Assembly (NCBI RefSeq): GCF_000017585.1
Contig: NC_009714.1
Coordinates: 310,001 to 374,000 of the forward strand
Length of the DNA: 64,000 nt
Source of the DNA: Campylobacter hominis ATCC BAA-381
GTDB taxonomy: Bacteria; Campylobacterota; Campylobacteria; Campylobacterales; Campylobacteraceae
Reading direction: 5' to 3'
This document shows positions 30,175-40,611 of this stretch, piece after piece (position 1 is the first letter of the stretch; each line of letters starts with the position of its first letter). A program made the translations under genes and the position numbers. Below the pieces are notes generated by a model that was not told where the DNA came from, made no database searches, and worked only from the letters and a program-made list of their open reading frames with translations.

Positions 30175-32092
30175 CCTGTTTTTTTACCACTTTTCCTGTG
30201 ATTTTTGCAGTTCCTATATCACTGCTTTCAAGTCTTACAAGCACCGGCGTTAAAATATCGCATGTAAAATTATCTATAAAAATTCTTGCGCCTTTTAATT
30301 TATCATCAAGCCTTGCTATTGTTTGAGTCGTGTTTTCGTCAATATAACAGCGAAAAATTTTACCTAAATTTTCTTTTGCAAAGCGCGCAAATTTTCTATC
30401 GTTAAAATCAAATTCAACTTTGTCAGCTTCGCGTTCAAGGATGTTTAAATTTTCGCAAATTTCGCCGATATTTAAAAGCAAGTAATTGTAAAATTTAGTA
30501 TCTTTTTTGGCGTTTGCCTTTAAAAATCGATGCAGTAAAAGATCGCTGTATCTTCTGATCGGGCTTGTAAAATGTGTGTAATTTTTAAATCCCAAAGCAA
30601 AATGTCCAAGGCTGAATTCACCATATTCCGCTCTTTTTTGCGCTTTTATGATTAGTTTATCAACCATTTCGCGGATTCCTATTTCATCAGCTTGGACTTG
30701 AATTTTTTTAATCATTTTAGCATTATCGCTTTCATAAACTGCGTCAATTCCCAAAACTGCGAGATCTTCCAAAAGCGCATTGATTTTTTTAAGATCCGCC
30801 GTGCCGTGATTTCTGAAAATCCCATGCTTTATCCTGGCAGCGGCTGCTTTATTTGCCAAAAGCATACAATCCTCAACCAGTTTGTGAGATGGCGTATCGT
30901 TTTCGTAGCGCGTGCTTTTTATAAGACCGTTTTCATCAAGTGTCAGTCGAAGTTCTTTTGTGCGGAAATCAAAACCTTTTTCAAGCCTTTTTTCGCGCAG
31001 TTTTTCACAAATTTTATTTAATGACAAAATCCAATTAAATTGCTTGTTCGGAACTTTTTCATCGTTTAAAATTTTATCTATTTCATCATAATTAAACCTT
31101 GCTTTCGAACAAATTATAGCTTCGTTTAAAATTTCATTTTTTACATTTAAACTTTCATCAAGTGAAATTTTAAAAACATACGCAAGCCTTGGCACATCCG
31201 GTTTTAAAGAACAGATGTTTTCGCTTAAATTTCGTGGCAACATAGGAATTGATTTATGCGGAAAATATATTGAAAATCCTCTAAATTTCGCCTCTTTGTC
31301 AATCGGAGAATATTCGCTTACATATTCACTTACATCGGCTATTGCGACATAAATTTCGCGTTTTTGTTCATCAAAATATATTGCATCGTCAAAATCTTTC
31401 GCATCAATCGGGTCAATCGTGCAAAACGCCAAATCTTGCAAATCAAGGCGATTCGGATACATTTTTACATCTACTTCATCACCGAAGCTCGTGGCTTGCA
31501 GTTCGCATTCTTGGCTGAAAATATCGTTTTTATTGTAAATTGCAAGTGAAATTTTCTCATCAACCAAAGGATCATTTAAATTTCCTAAAACCTCAACTAT
31601 TTCATTTTTTAGATTATCAATTTTTAAAAGAGTAAATTCAGGCAATGCTTTAAGCGATTTTTGTGTCGCTCTTAACATGGTTGCAACTTCGGTTTTTATA
31701 TTTACGCCTAAAATTTCTCGGCCGAATTTTTTAGTATAAACAACGCTTGTCGCAAATGCAGGAAACACACACATAAGCACTTTTGCATGAGTTCTGGCCT
31801 TTTTTTTACTGATAATTTTCGCTAAAACCGTATCGCCAAAATGTGCACCGTTTATGTGTTTGTTTTCTATTATTAAATCGCTTTCGAATTTGTCGTCAAA
31901 TGCGCTTAAATAACCGGTTCCATTAGATGAAATATCAAGTTTTCCAAACACAAATCCGTCATTTTGATAATATTTTCCTTTATATTCGCTGATTGCGCCC
32001 ACATTAAGCAAATTTCTTGTAATCTCCTGCTCTTTTGCGCTAAGCGAATTTTTGCTGACGCCTATGTTGAAAGACTTTAAAAATTCTTTCAT
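30167..32092 (-). CDS. rnr: Ribonuclease R / RNase II family exoribonuclease
   Basis: A 641-residue 3'-5' exoribonuclease. The catalytic RNB domain shows TIDPIDAKDFDDAIYFDE with the metal-binding Asp cluster, and HKSIPMLPRNLSENICSLKP and FTSPIRRYSDLLLHRFL near its end. N-terminal OB/cold-shock segments precede it. It is shorter than E. coli RNase R and lacks a clear C-terminal basic tail, as usual in Campylobacter. It overlaps the HDOD gene by 4 nt and holA by 8 nt, forming one transcription unit. Confidence 0.95.
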   Translation of the reverse strand: MKEFLKSFNIGVSKNSLSAKEQEITRNLLNVGAISEYKGKYYQNDGFVFGKLDISSNGTGYLSAFDDKFESDLIIENKHINGAHFGDTVLAKIISKKKARTHAKVLMCVFPAFATSVVYTKKFGREILGVNIKTEVATMLRATQKSLKALPEFTLLKIDNLKNEIVEVLGNLNDPLVDEKISLAIYNKNDIFSQECELQATSFGDEVDVKMYPNRLDLQDLAFCTIDPIDAKDFDDAIYFDEQKREIYVAIADVSEYVSEYSPIDKEAKFRGFSIYFPHKSIPMLPRNLSENICSLKPDVPRLAYVFKISLDESLNVKNEILNEAIICSKARFNYDEIDKILNDEKVPNKQFNWILSLNKICEKLREKRLEKGFDFRTKELRLTLDENGLIKSTRYENDTPSHKLVEDCMLLANKAAAARIKHGIFRNHGTADLKKINALLEDLAVLGIDAVYESDNAKMIKKIQVQADEIGIREMVDKLIIKAQKRAEYGEFSLGHFALGFKNYTHFTSPIRRYSDLLLHRFLKANAKKDTKFYNYLLLNIGEICENLNILEREADKVEFDFNDRKFARFAKENLGKIFRCYIDENTTQTIARLDDKLKGARIFIDNFTCDILTPVLVRLESSDIGTAKITGKVVKKQDV

Positions 32093-32883
32093 AAATTCAA
32101 CTTTTTGATTGAGCGTACGAATGCGTCTTGTTCAAAAATGTGTTCATCAAGCAAATTCAGTGTATTGTCTATACTTCGCTCATCTAATCTATGATAGATA
32201 TTTACGGCTGTTTTTACGATTTTTATCATCGCGCACTCTTTTTTTATGTCTTCATCGGCATCATCAATTATACTTGAAAATTTTGCATACAAAGCTATTT
32301 TATCAAGCCCGAAATGCTTAAACAGCAATGCCGCCACGATTTCTCTGTTTACACCTGTAAATTTTTGTTCGACATCGGTAAAATCGGTCGGAAAAATACA
32401 GTGTTTTATTTCATCATAAAAGCTGATTTCAACGCCTAAATTTGTAATAAGTTCATCAATAAAAATGCGTGAAAACTCAATTAAAATCGTTGTGCTTAAA
32501 ATTTCAGCGTTTACGTTTTTAAAATTTTGTATCCATTCAAACATCAGGGCATTTCTTAAAAGCGAAATCTCAGTAAAATTTTTAGCGTCTATTTTATAGT
32601 TAGTTAGTTCATTTGGAAGCATTTTTCTAAATACGGCAAATAAAAAAAATGCTTTAACTTCTTCTTTTCCGTAAAAATTTAAAGCGTCTTTCAATTCTTT
32701 AAAAATCGCATTTTTTTGTAAAAAGTGATTGTTTGCAAGATCTAAAATTTCACTTTTATAATTTGAATCCGTTAATGCAAAAATGATGTCGTCGTTACTT
32801 TTTTCAAAAATATTTAAAATTTCACAAATATCTGCTGAAAATTGCGGTAATGCGGTTATTTTTTTCTGTATAAAGTCTTTCAT
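32089..32883 (-). CDS. HDOD-domain protein
   Basis: A 264-residue protein. The mid-region (ALPQFSADICEIL ... EILDLANNHFLQKN ... LKDALNFYGKEEVKAFFLFAVFRK) follows the HDOD helical pattern: regulatory domains related to HD phosphohydrolases but without the His-Asp catalytic pair. Its role is unknown; HDOD proteins often connect to signalling or RNA metabolism. First gene of the HDOD-rnr-holA operon, divergent from ilvC, the same arrangement as in C. jejuni. The family call rests on pattern memory and is moderately sure. Confidence 0.7.
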   Translation of the reverse strand: MKDFIQKKITALPQFSADICEILNIFEKSNDDIIFALTDSNYKSEILDLANNHFLQKNAIFKELKDALNFYGKEEVKAFFLFAVFRKMLPNELTNYKIDAKNFTEISLLRNALMFEWIQNFKNVNAEILSTTILIEFSRIFIDELITNLGVEISFYDEIKHCIFPTDFTDVEQKFTGVNREIVAALLFKHFGLDKIALYAKFSSIIDDADEDIKKECAMIKIVKTAVNIYHRLDERSIDNTLNLLDEHIFEQDAFVRSIKKLNL

Positions 32884-32910
32884 AAATAGAATTTTCTCCC
32901 AAAGATTTAA

Positions 32911-34035
<1,125 letters not shown>

Positions 34036-35100
34036 TTGAAAAAAATATCAAAAGGACGCCATAAAAAGCGTCCCGAACTCTTAAAATTTACAATAATTAT
34101 ACTGTTTTGCATTGTTTGTATCGCGTTTGGTTACTGGATTTTAGAACTGTTTTTCGGACGCATTCCGACCGAAATTTCAAAAACTGCACCAAAAGCGGTA
34201 GAACAAAATATATCATCGCCTAAAAAAAATGATGAAATTTTAACTATAGAAGAAATTGTAAAATACAAACCTAATAATATTGAATCAAAAAATGTTGAAG
34301 TTGCAAAAAGCGCCGAAAATTCCAAAATAGTTGGCGGCACTGAAATTTCAGATCAGAATTTAGATGTAAATACAACAAATGAAATTTCAGGTCTTGAAGG
34401 CGTGAATTCTCAGACAAACGAAAAGATTTTTGTCAAACCGCGTTCTAAAAAGCCAAAACTTGCGATAATTATCGATGATATGAGCAATGAAAACGATGCC
34501 AAAAATTTAAAAGCTGTCGGGTTAAAACTTACACCATCTTTTTTTCCGCGTTCAAAATTTACGCCGCATACCCCGCAAATAGCAAAAAATTTCAAACATT
34601 TTATGATTCATTTGCCGCTTGAAGCGTTAAATTATAAAGATGAACTTGATACGATTTTAATCGGAGATTCCGCATTGCGTATAGAAGCTAAAATTCGCTC
34701 AATTCGCAGCGATTTTCCGAATGCAAGATTTATAAATAATCATACAGGAAGCAAATTTACAAGTAATCAAAAAGCTATGGAACGCCTTTATAACGTACTT
34801 TCAATATACAATTTTGATTTTGTGGATTCACTTACTGTAGGGAATTCAAAAGTTCAAAAAGTAGCGCAAAATCGTGGCAAAAGATATATTTACAGAGATG
34901 TTTTTTTGGATAATATCCAAAATGTCGCAGAAATACGTAAAATGCTGAAAAAAGCGGTTAAGGTGGCACATGAAAAAGGTTTTGCAATCGCAATAGGACA
35001 TCCTAAGAAAGAGACTTTCAAAGCACTTGGTACAAGCGGTGATATTTTGGGCGACGTAGAAATTGTGTATGTGGACGAAATTTATGAATACTATAAATGA
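34036..35100 (+). CDS. Divergent polysaccharide deacetylase family protein
   Basis: A 354-residue protein starting at a TTG that directly follows the ilvC stop. N-terminal TM (about 17-38), low-complexity linker (about 50-130), then the YibQ-type catalytic-fold domain: PKLAIIIDDMSNENDA (Asp pair) and HFMIHLPLEAL, RFINNHTGSKFTS (His) and GFAIAIGHPKKETFKAL. Family knowledge: these NodB-fold proteins are thought to act on cell-envelope glycans; the reaction is not established. The same order (ilvC, this gene, dprA, ruvX) occurs in C. jejuni. It overlaps dprA by 17 nt. Confidence 0.88.
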   Translation: MKKISKGRHKKRPELLKFTIIILFCIVCIAFGYWILELFFGRIPTEISKTAPKAVEQNISSPKKNDEILTIEEIVKYKPNNIESKNVEVAKSAENSKIVGGTEISDQNLDVNTTNEISGLEGVNSQTNEKIFVKPRSKKPKLAIIIDDMSNENDAKNLKAVGLKLTPSFFPRSKFTPHTPQIAKNFKHFMIHLPLEALNYKDELDTILIGDSALRIEAKIRSIRSDFPNARFINNHTGSKFTSNQKAMERLYNVLSIYNFDFVDSLTVGNSKVQKVAQNRGKRYIYRDVFLDNIQNVAEIRKMLKKAVKVAHEKGFAIAIGHPKKETFKALGTSGDILGDVEIVYVDEIYEYYK

Positions 35101-35890
35101 AATTCCTTTTAATATCGCACCTCTTTCAAGGCTTGGTAAAAATGCACCGAAAAAATTATATTATTGTGGAAATTTAATGCTTCTAAATATGCCGAAAATC
35201 GCAATAGTAGGTTCAAGAAAGATGAGTGTTTATACAAAAAATCTTATCATTAAAACCGCTTGCGAGCTTAAAAACAGAGGAATTTGTGTGGTAAGCGGCG
35301 GAGCGATCGGCTGCGATATAGCTGCGCAAAAAGCGGCATTTCCATACACAATCGGCATTTTTGCAAACGGACTTGACATAATTTATCCAAAAGAAAATTC
35401 GGAGCAAATCAGTAAAATTTATTCCGACGCACTTGCAATCAGCGAATATGAAAACGGTACCTGCGCGCAAAGATGGCAGTTTCTGGAGCGAAACCGAATA
35501 GTGGTGGCTATATCAAGCGCTGTAATAATAGCGCAGGCCGATCTAAAAAGCGGTTCGTTAAATAGTGCCAAAACTGCGCTAAATTTAGGGATTCCAATCT
35601 TTACATTTCCGCACCGCATTGATGAAAGCAGAGGCACAAATATGCTTTTGGCTGAAAAAAAGGCATTTTTGATTGACGATGTGATGAAATTTGCAGATAA
35701 AATTTGTGATAAGCTAGGCGTGCAAAATTTTCAAACCTCCTTAAACAGCGTGCCAAAAGATGAAATATTGGAATTTGTGAAATATAATAATGATTTAAAC
35801 AGTGCGCTTTTGAAATTCGGTGATTTGATTTATGAGTATGAACTTGCCGGAAAAATCGAAATTATGGGCACGAAAGTGATGGTAAAATAG
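35084..35890 (+). CDS. dprA: DNA-processing protein DprA
   Basis: A 268-residue protein from the ATG at 35084 ([20 protein letters not shown]); a GTG seven codons earlier is less likely. The Rossmann-like core shows [31 protein letters not shown] and [21 protein letters not shown], the DprA/Smf signature. DprA loads RecA on incoming single-stranded DNA in natural transformation. The N-terminal SAM-like domain is very short and the C-terminal winged helix (about 220-268) is reduced, as in other Campylobacter. It shares one base with ruvX. Confidence 0.93.
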   Translation: MNTINEIPFNIAPLSRLGKNAPKKLYYCGNLMLLNMPKIAIVGSRKMSVYTKNLIIKTACELKNRGICVVSGGAIGCDIAAQKAAFPYTIGIFANGLDIIYPKENSEQISKIYSDALAISEYENGTCAQRWQFLERNRIVVAISSAVIIAQADLKSGSLNSAKTALNLGIPIFTFPHRIDESRGTNMLLAEKKAFLIDDVMKFADKICDKLGVQNFQTSLNSVPKDEILEFVKYNNDLNSALLKFGDLIYEYELAGKIEIMGTKVMVK

Positions 35891-36273
35891 TGGAAATTTC
35901 AGCAGGACTTGATGTCGGGCTTAAAAGAATAGGCGTGGCTTTGGCGTTTGATAAAATCGTAATGCCGCAAAACGCGGTAATTCGCAAAAATAGAAATCAG
36001 GCTGCGCGTGAAATAAGCGAAATTTTACAACAAAACGGCGTAAAAAAATTGGTAGTCGGAATTCCGCTTGGTGGATCAAGCGAAGATGAAATGAAGCGCA
36101 GAATTACACATTTTTGTTCGCTTTTAAATTTTAAAGGAGAGATAATTTTTATGGATGAGAGCTATTCCAGCGTCGAAGCCGATGAAATGAGGCAATTTTC
36201 CGGCAAAAAAAAAGACGGCAAACTGGACAGCTTAGCTGCAATGGTAATTTTAAAAAGGTATTTAGGTGCGTAA
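35890..36273 (+). CDS. ruvX: Putative pre-16S rRNA nuclease / Holliday junction resolvase RuvX (YqgF)
   Basis: A 127-residue RNase H-fold protein beginning at GTG, overlapping the dprA stop by one base (TAGTG). The catalytic acids sit in [14 protein letters not shown] (Asp8), [19 protein letters not shown] and the final [11 protein letters not shown]. Family knowledge: YqgF trims the 5' end of 16S rRNA; older annotation calls it a Holliday junction resolvase. It is last gene of the ilvC-dprA cluster. Confidence 0.92.
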   Translation: MEISAGLDVGLKRIGVALAFDKIVMPQNAVIRKNRNQAAREISEILQQNGVKKLVVGIPLGGSSEDEMKRRITHFCSLLNFKGEIIFMDESYSSVEADEMRQFSGKKKDGKLDSLAAMVILKRYLGA

Positions 36274-37153
36274 ATTAATTTAAAGAAAATTAATCTTTTT
36301 TATTATCTATTTAAATATAATTTTTAATATTCAAAGTGCAAATCAGGTCGTTTTTTATTATTACGTAAATTTGCTGCAATTTTTATATCTTTAAAATAGA
36401 AATTTTGCAGTTTAAATTTAAATAATTTTTTCATCATCTGAATTATTTGATTTTTTAATATTCAAGTGCTGTTAAAATTATAGTTTATAACGTTATAAAA
36501 TTATTTTCATATTTTAGCTATTTCCAAATCTCTTAAAAACTGTTACAAAAACATAGGTATATTGTGGTTTGTTTAACTGATAGCCAAAATCTTTTATTTC
36601 GTAAAATTAAACGGTTTTTATCGGATTTTTTGAAGCTTATTGATGTTTTTTTGTGTTATATTTGATGTTGGCGTTGTGTTTTTAATTATTTTAATTAAAA
36701 TTTTAATATAAAAAAAACTGAAGTTAAGTGACTATGATTCAGTATAAGATAGAGCAGCGGTTTATGCGAAATGGCGATTCTAATCAGCACTACTATTTTC
36801 AACATCATATACGAAAGACTTGCAGATGCAAAGCTCAAGAGAATTCTAACAAATTCTACCGCCGCAATATTATAAAAATTTTTATTTCTTAACAGGAACG
36901 CTGAATTTTCACTGGTAAAGAGGAACTTAATAAAATCTTAAAATAAAAAAATATGAGTTATGATAATTTTATAAAATAACAAAATTAAAAAAATGTTTAA
37001 AGGTGCGTTTAACGGACTTTTGAATAAATTCGCTCTTTAAAATTCAAAAAAATTATTTTATACAGATATTTTTATAAACTCAAATTTTAATAAAATATTC
37101 ATTTAAAGCGGGACAAAATCTTTCTTACTTGTCAATGTTATCATAATCAGCTT
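36274..37153. other. 880-nt region without a supported gene
   Basis: A mixture of A/T tracts and a somewhat more complex stretch (about 36725-36910) that reads like decayed coding sequence but has no frame open for more than about 30 codons. No tRNA or regulatory RNA recognised. Confidence 0.5.
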
Positions 37154-37687
37154 TTAACGACAGGCTCTATTTTTTGATTTTAATTTTTTCGTATACTTTA
37201 ATCTAAAATTTTTATAACGCGTCATAGTAAATGATTTCTCATAGAAAATAAATAAAACAAGAGAAATTCCGACTGCCAATGCAAAAACAGCTGCAATTGC
37301 AACAAAAATATTATTAAAAAATATGTCAAGATAATGAATTTGTTGAGCTTCGTCTGTTGAGTTTATAAATTTAAAAATGGAAAGAACTGATGTATAGGCT
37401 TGCAAACCTGGAATCATCGGCAAAAGTGCAGGGAAAGCGATAACTTCAATAGGAGTTTTTATGCGTTTTGCAAGTAAAAATGAAAACAAACCGACTGCCA
37501 TTGAAGATATAAATGTAGCCAAAACATAGTTGCAAATTTGCGAATTGATAAGCAATAATCTGATCGAATATCCTATTCCGCCGAAGAATGAGCACCAAGG
37601 CAATACATATTTTGGCGGATGATTTGCATATGAAAATCCAAGAGCGGCTATTGTAGCGATAATTACATACATAAAAAATTCAATCAT
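37154..37687 (-). CDS. Threonine/serine exporter, C-terminal half protein (ThrE-like)
   Basis: A 177-residue membrane protein from the ATG at 37685-37687 (MIEFFMYVI); an upstream ATG adding 18 residues would run into the neighbouring gene and has no ribosome binding site. It has five TM helices and the segment IEVIAFPALLPMIPGLQAYTSV, typical of the DUF3815/ThrE_2 half. With the partner upstream (4-nt overlap) it forms a two-subunit ThrE-type exporter, where Corynebacterium has one fused protein. The substrate is inferred to be Thr/Ser. Confidence 0.85.
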   Translation of the reverse strand: MIEFFMYVIIATIAALGFSYANHPPKYVLPWCSFFGGIGYSIRLLLINSQICNYVLATFISSMAVGLFSFLLAKRIKTPIEVIAFPALLPMIPGLQAYTSVLSIFKFINSTDEAQQIHYLDIFFNNIFVAIAAVFALAVGISLVLFIFYEKSFTMTRYKNFRLKYTKKLKSKNRACR

Positions 37688-38454
37688 GACAATCCTAAAC
37701 TTGTAATACTTAATGTTATATAAATTCCAATACTCATACAAATGATTAAAATCGACGCATTTATCATTCTTGCAAGACCGATCAAAACATTTCTATCCAA
37801 AATATCAAACACGGAATTTAATAGCATAATACCTGGAAAAAGATACAAAATACTTGAACTTATTGCCGCTGTCGGCGTGTTGCTAAGACCGAATCGGTAT
37901 GCCAAATAAGCTACAAAAGATGAAATAAAAGCGCAGATAACATAAATAACGCGAAGTTCAACGTTATTTTTACTTAAAAAGTATCGCACGCTTACACCGC
38001 ACATTGTTCCGAATATTACAAAAATTATACTGAATAAATCGCCTCCAAAAAGTTTACAAAATGCCCCGAAAGCTGTACCTATAAATATTAACGACAGTAT
38101 AAGCTTACTACCTTTTTGTTCTAAAATGTGTGAATATATCGCTTTTGCTTCATCTAAATTTAGATTTTCATCACAAACTGCCCAACTTAAAGCGCTAAGC
38201 TCAGAGACCATGGCTAAATTTATCGGGCGCGGTGTAGTCTCTTTGACCATAGTAAATCTTTCGTCAATATTTTCTTTGTTATAGACGCTAATTGTAATTG
38301 ATTTTATCATTATAAACAACGAAACATCATATCCGTAATGATTAGCTATTCGTTTTATACACCGACTTACTCTTGAGTTGTAACTGCCGGCGCCTATAAG
38401 CGTATCTGCATAATTGACAAGGAAATTTATAAGAGTTACAGTATCTGTTTTCAT
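37684..38454 (-). CDS. Threonine/serine exporter, N-terminal half protein (ThrE-like, DUF1212)
   Basis: A 256-residue protein with a cytoplasmic N-terminal domain (about 1-115). It contains LIGAGSYNSRVSRCIKRIANHYG, the DUF1212 signature, with conserved Arg and Glu/Asp residues. Five TM helices follow, including AAISSSILYLFPGIMLLNSVFDIL. First gene of a two-gene operon with the C-terminal half. The split architecture is common in proteobacteria. No promoter is clear in the A/T-rich upstream sequence. Confidence 0.87.
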   Translation of the reverse strand: MKTDTVTLINFLVNYADTLIGAGSYNSRVSRCIKRIANHYGYDVSLFIMIKSITISVYNKENIDERFTMVKETTPRPINLAMVSELSALSWAVCDENLNLDEAKAIYSHILEQKGSKLILSLIFIGTAFGAFCKLFGGDLFSIIFVIFGTMCGVSVRYFLSKNNVELRVIYVICAFISSFVAYLAYRFGLSNTPTAAISSSILYLFPGIMLLNSVFDILDRNVLIGLARMINASILIICMSIGIYITLSITSLGLS

Positions 38455-38703
38455 CTGATTATTATATGCAAAATTTCATAATTTTTTGCTAAAAATAATT
38501 TAAATTACGATGCTGATTTTTATAAATACAATGTCGTATATGTGCTTTATAAAAGATATGAAATTAAACTTATGACTATATGTTTAAATAAATTAAAAAA
38601 TTCAGAACAGTAATTTTATAATAAGTTTCGGAAAGAATTCCTTTTTTAAATTTCAAAACAACGATAAAATCAATGGATAAAAATGAAAAAAATATATGAA
38701 AAA

Positions 38704-38791
38704 TTTAAAGCTGAATAGTGCGGACTAGAACCCGCTATACGCATAAACTGCTGTCTTACCTTATACCCGACCATAGCTATTCAGCTTTAAA
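38704..38791. other. 88-nt element bounded by a 15-bp perfect inverted repeat
   Basis: Arms TTTAAAGCTGAATAG and CTATTCAGCTTTAAA enclose 58 nt of unusually GC-rich sequence with its own small stem (GCGG...CCGC). On the minus strand the inner part holds GGTTCTAGTCC, like a tRNA T-arm, but a full cloverleaf does not form (T-arm loop 8 nt, poor D-arm). It lies at the left edge of the phage remnant. It may be a structured phage RNA, a terminator, or an attachment/tRNA-like relic. Confidence 0.5.
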
Positions 38792-38880
38792 AAATAAAAT
38801 AAAAGGCAAGGAAAAAAGATGATTTTTTGATGAATTATAAATATGTTTAAAAAGCTCGATAGAGTTAAAAAGAAAATATA

Positions 38881-39000
38881 TGCGAAGGAGTAGGCGGATG
38901 CTCCCTCTATCATACCGCGGTAGACTTCCCGACCCGCTGAAAAACTCCCCACGCCGCCCACGCTTTGCACTGGCAAGCCATTTGTATATGATATTTGTGA
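38881..39000. other. GC-rich structured patch, possible small phage gene or RNA
   Basis: About 120 nt with far higher GC than anything nearby except rRNA. It contains the palindrome ACCGCGGT, a hairpin GCTTTGC-actg-GCAAGC and paired GGAG/CTCC. On the plus strand an ATG at 38898, preceded by GGAG, opens 51 codons that end at 39053, overlapping the next gene by 11 nt. On the minus strand an open frame also covers it. I cannot decide between a small coding gene and a non-coding RNA. Confidence 0.4.
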
Positions 39001-39042
39001 CTGTATTATGCCAAATTTTAATAAAAAAATCAAGGAGACAGA

Positions 39043-39378
39043 ATGATTTTTGATGAACTGAAAGAAAAGCTGAAATTAATACCCATAGCAAACTACGCTC
39101 AAATAGCTCAAAATGGCGACTATCTGATATATGACAGCTCTTCCAGGGAAAATGCGAATACGCAAATAAGGAATTTTCAAATAATTCTTGCCAGAAATAC
39201 GCTTGAAATGGAGACTTACTCTATTTTAAAAGAGCTTAAAGATATGGAAGATAAAATTTTCAGGTTCGAATCTGAAAGAAGACAGACAATATTAAACGGC
39301 GTTAAAAGCGCATTTATAACAAACACTCTTTATGCTTATATATTCAGTCTTGAAATTAAAGAAAAAAGGGTTTGTTAA
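39043..39378 (+). CDS. Small phage structural-module protein (remnant)
   Basis: A 111-residue, mostly helical, Glu/Lys-rich protein (MIFDELKEKLKLIPIANYAQ start) with no recognised domain. AGGAG lies 8 nt before the ATG. It ends directly before the terminase start, an arrangement typical of phage head genes, where a small terminase-associated or gp16-like protein precedes the large subunit. The phage origin is inferred from that neighbour. The frame is intact, but the module around it is broken, so expression is doubtful. Confidence 0.6.
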   Translation: MIFDELKEKLKLIPIANYAQIAQNGDYLIYDSSSRENANTQIRNFQIILARNTLEMETYSILKELKDMEDKIFRFESERRQTILNGVKSAFITNTLYAYIFSLEIKEKRVC

Positions 39379-40237
39379 ATGGAAATCAAAGAGCTTAAAA
39401 ACTATCTTAAAAATCTTCCTGATCTGCTTGATAAGGATGACGCCGTTAAAAGGCGTAAAAAAGCCCTTAAAAGCTTCGAATACTTTGTAAAAACATATTT
39501 CGCCCACCATATAGGCGGTGAAAATATTAAAGAGACAAGCGAATTCAGGCGTTTTATTTATAAGAATTTGGAACGACTGGCACTTGAAAACAGACACCTG
39601 GTATTTGAAAGCTACAGAGGAAGTGCAAAGACTACGCTTATTACAAGGCTTTTTACACTGTATTCTCTAATAAAGCGTAAAAAATACGCAGTAATTATAA
39701 GCTCTACATTAGACATCGCAAAAGAAAGCCTTGAGACTATAAAAACGGAAATTGAGGAAAATGCGAAGCTGAAAAATGATTTTGCACTTGAGGTAGGCTT
39801 ATTTATGGACTAGTGATGAGATAATTTTCCGCGCCTCCCGCGCGATTAAAAAGATAAAGGTTTTCGGTGCGGGCAAAAAAATAAGAGGAACCAACTTTCT
39901 TGGAAATCGCCCCGATCTGATAGTGCTTGATGATGTGGAAAATGACGAAAATATACAGAGCAAAGCACAACGCGATAAGCTTTTCAACTGGTTTTTCAAG
40001 GCTATTTTAAAACTGAATTTCATAGGCAGCAAAGACTATAACTATATAATAGTAGGCACAAGGCTGCATCACGACGGACTTTTAGCAAGACTTGCCGATA
40101 TTTACAGCAGCTTTAAGTTTAAGCTCATAAAGGAATTTCCGCCATTTTTCGATGAAATTACAAAAGAAAATTATAGAGATTTCAACTATTGCGATATGAA
40201 AATAGATGATGAAAAAATGAGTGCGGGCGATTATTAA
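39379..40237 (+). pseudogene. Phage terminase large subunit, frameshifted and truncated
   Basis: The first frame (39379-39813) has an N-terminal helical part and the Walker A-like segment FESYRGSAKTTLITRLF, then stops at 39811-39813. The continuation is in the next frame from about 39806: TSDEIIFRASRAIKK, FGAGKKIRGTNFLGN, RPDLIVLDDVEND (Walker B) and VGTRLHHDGLL, which match Mu/T4-type terminases. It ends at 40237 without the RNase H-like nuclease domain. So it carries one frameshift near 39800-39810 and a missing 3' half, leaving no working packaging motor. It marks a decayed prophage. Confidence 0.85.
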
Positions 40238-40248
40238 AAAGGTAAAAA

Positions 40249-40527
40249 ATGAGAATAATCGATTATTTAAAAACGTTAAATTTCAAGTATTTGCAAAAAT
40301 TTAAAAATTTTCTACCAAGAAATTTAAAAATAGCGCTGAATAAAGGCGCTGTAAATTTATCGGTAATAAAATTTCCAAACCTGATAAAGTGCTTTGTAGC
40401 CGAAATAAAGTATTTTGTAAATAAAAACATAAATAACAAAAACAGAACAAATATAAGCGCGCCTGTCGGTGGGACATATATCATTTTCATTCTCCTTTTT
40501 ATTATTTTAGCATATTTTTCTATTTAA
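40249..40527 (+). CDS. Small protein with C-terminal TM, phage-remnant region
   Basis: A 92-residue basic protein with one hydrophobic C-terminal segment (about 74-91, TYIIFILLFIILAYFSI). A GG-containing site precedes the ATG. There is no known family. It lies between the truncated terminase and the CRISPR array and is probably phage-derived; a holin-like or membrane role is only a guess. Confidence 0.45.
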   Translation: MRIIDYLKTLNFKYLQKFKNFLPRNLKIALNKGAVNLSVIKFPNLIKCFVAEIKYFVNKNINNKNRTNISAPVGGTYIIFILLFIILAYFSI

Positions 40528-40536
40528 GGACAAAAA

Positions 40537-40611
40537 ATGGATGAGAATAAAGCATAAACGTTGATAGCGACACGGAAGGCGCGAAAAAGCTGGAAAAGCA
40601 TTGTTTTTAAT
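40537..40611 (+). pseudogene. Broken phage gene start (tape-measure-like)
   Basis: After AAGGA, an ATG opens MDENKA then stops. In the adjacent frame the sequence continues INVDSDTEGAKKLEK before reaching the first degenerate CRISPR repeat. Combined, MDENK-INVDSDTEGAKKLEK resembles the N-terminus of tail tape-measure proteins. Frameshifted and cut off by the array. Assignment tentative. Confidence 0.4.

Noticed and set aside
30867-32092. Truncated RNase R
   Set aside because: Shorter than the E. coli enzyme, but the catalytic domain is complete and the length fits Campylobacter homologues.
38704-38791. A tRNA gene on the minus strand
   Set aside because: The T-arm-like motif is present, but the D-arm and anticodon arm do not fold and the T-loop is 8 nt; I describe it only as an inverted-repeat element.
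38761-39091. Minus-strand protein genes across 38761-39091
   Set aside because: The translations are chimeric, half GC-rich patch and half A/T tract, with no ribosome binding site.
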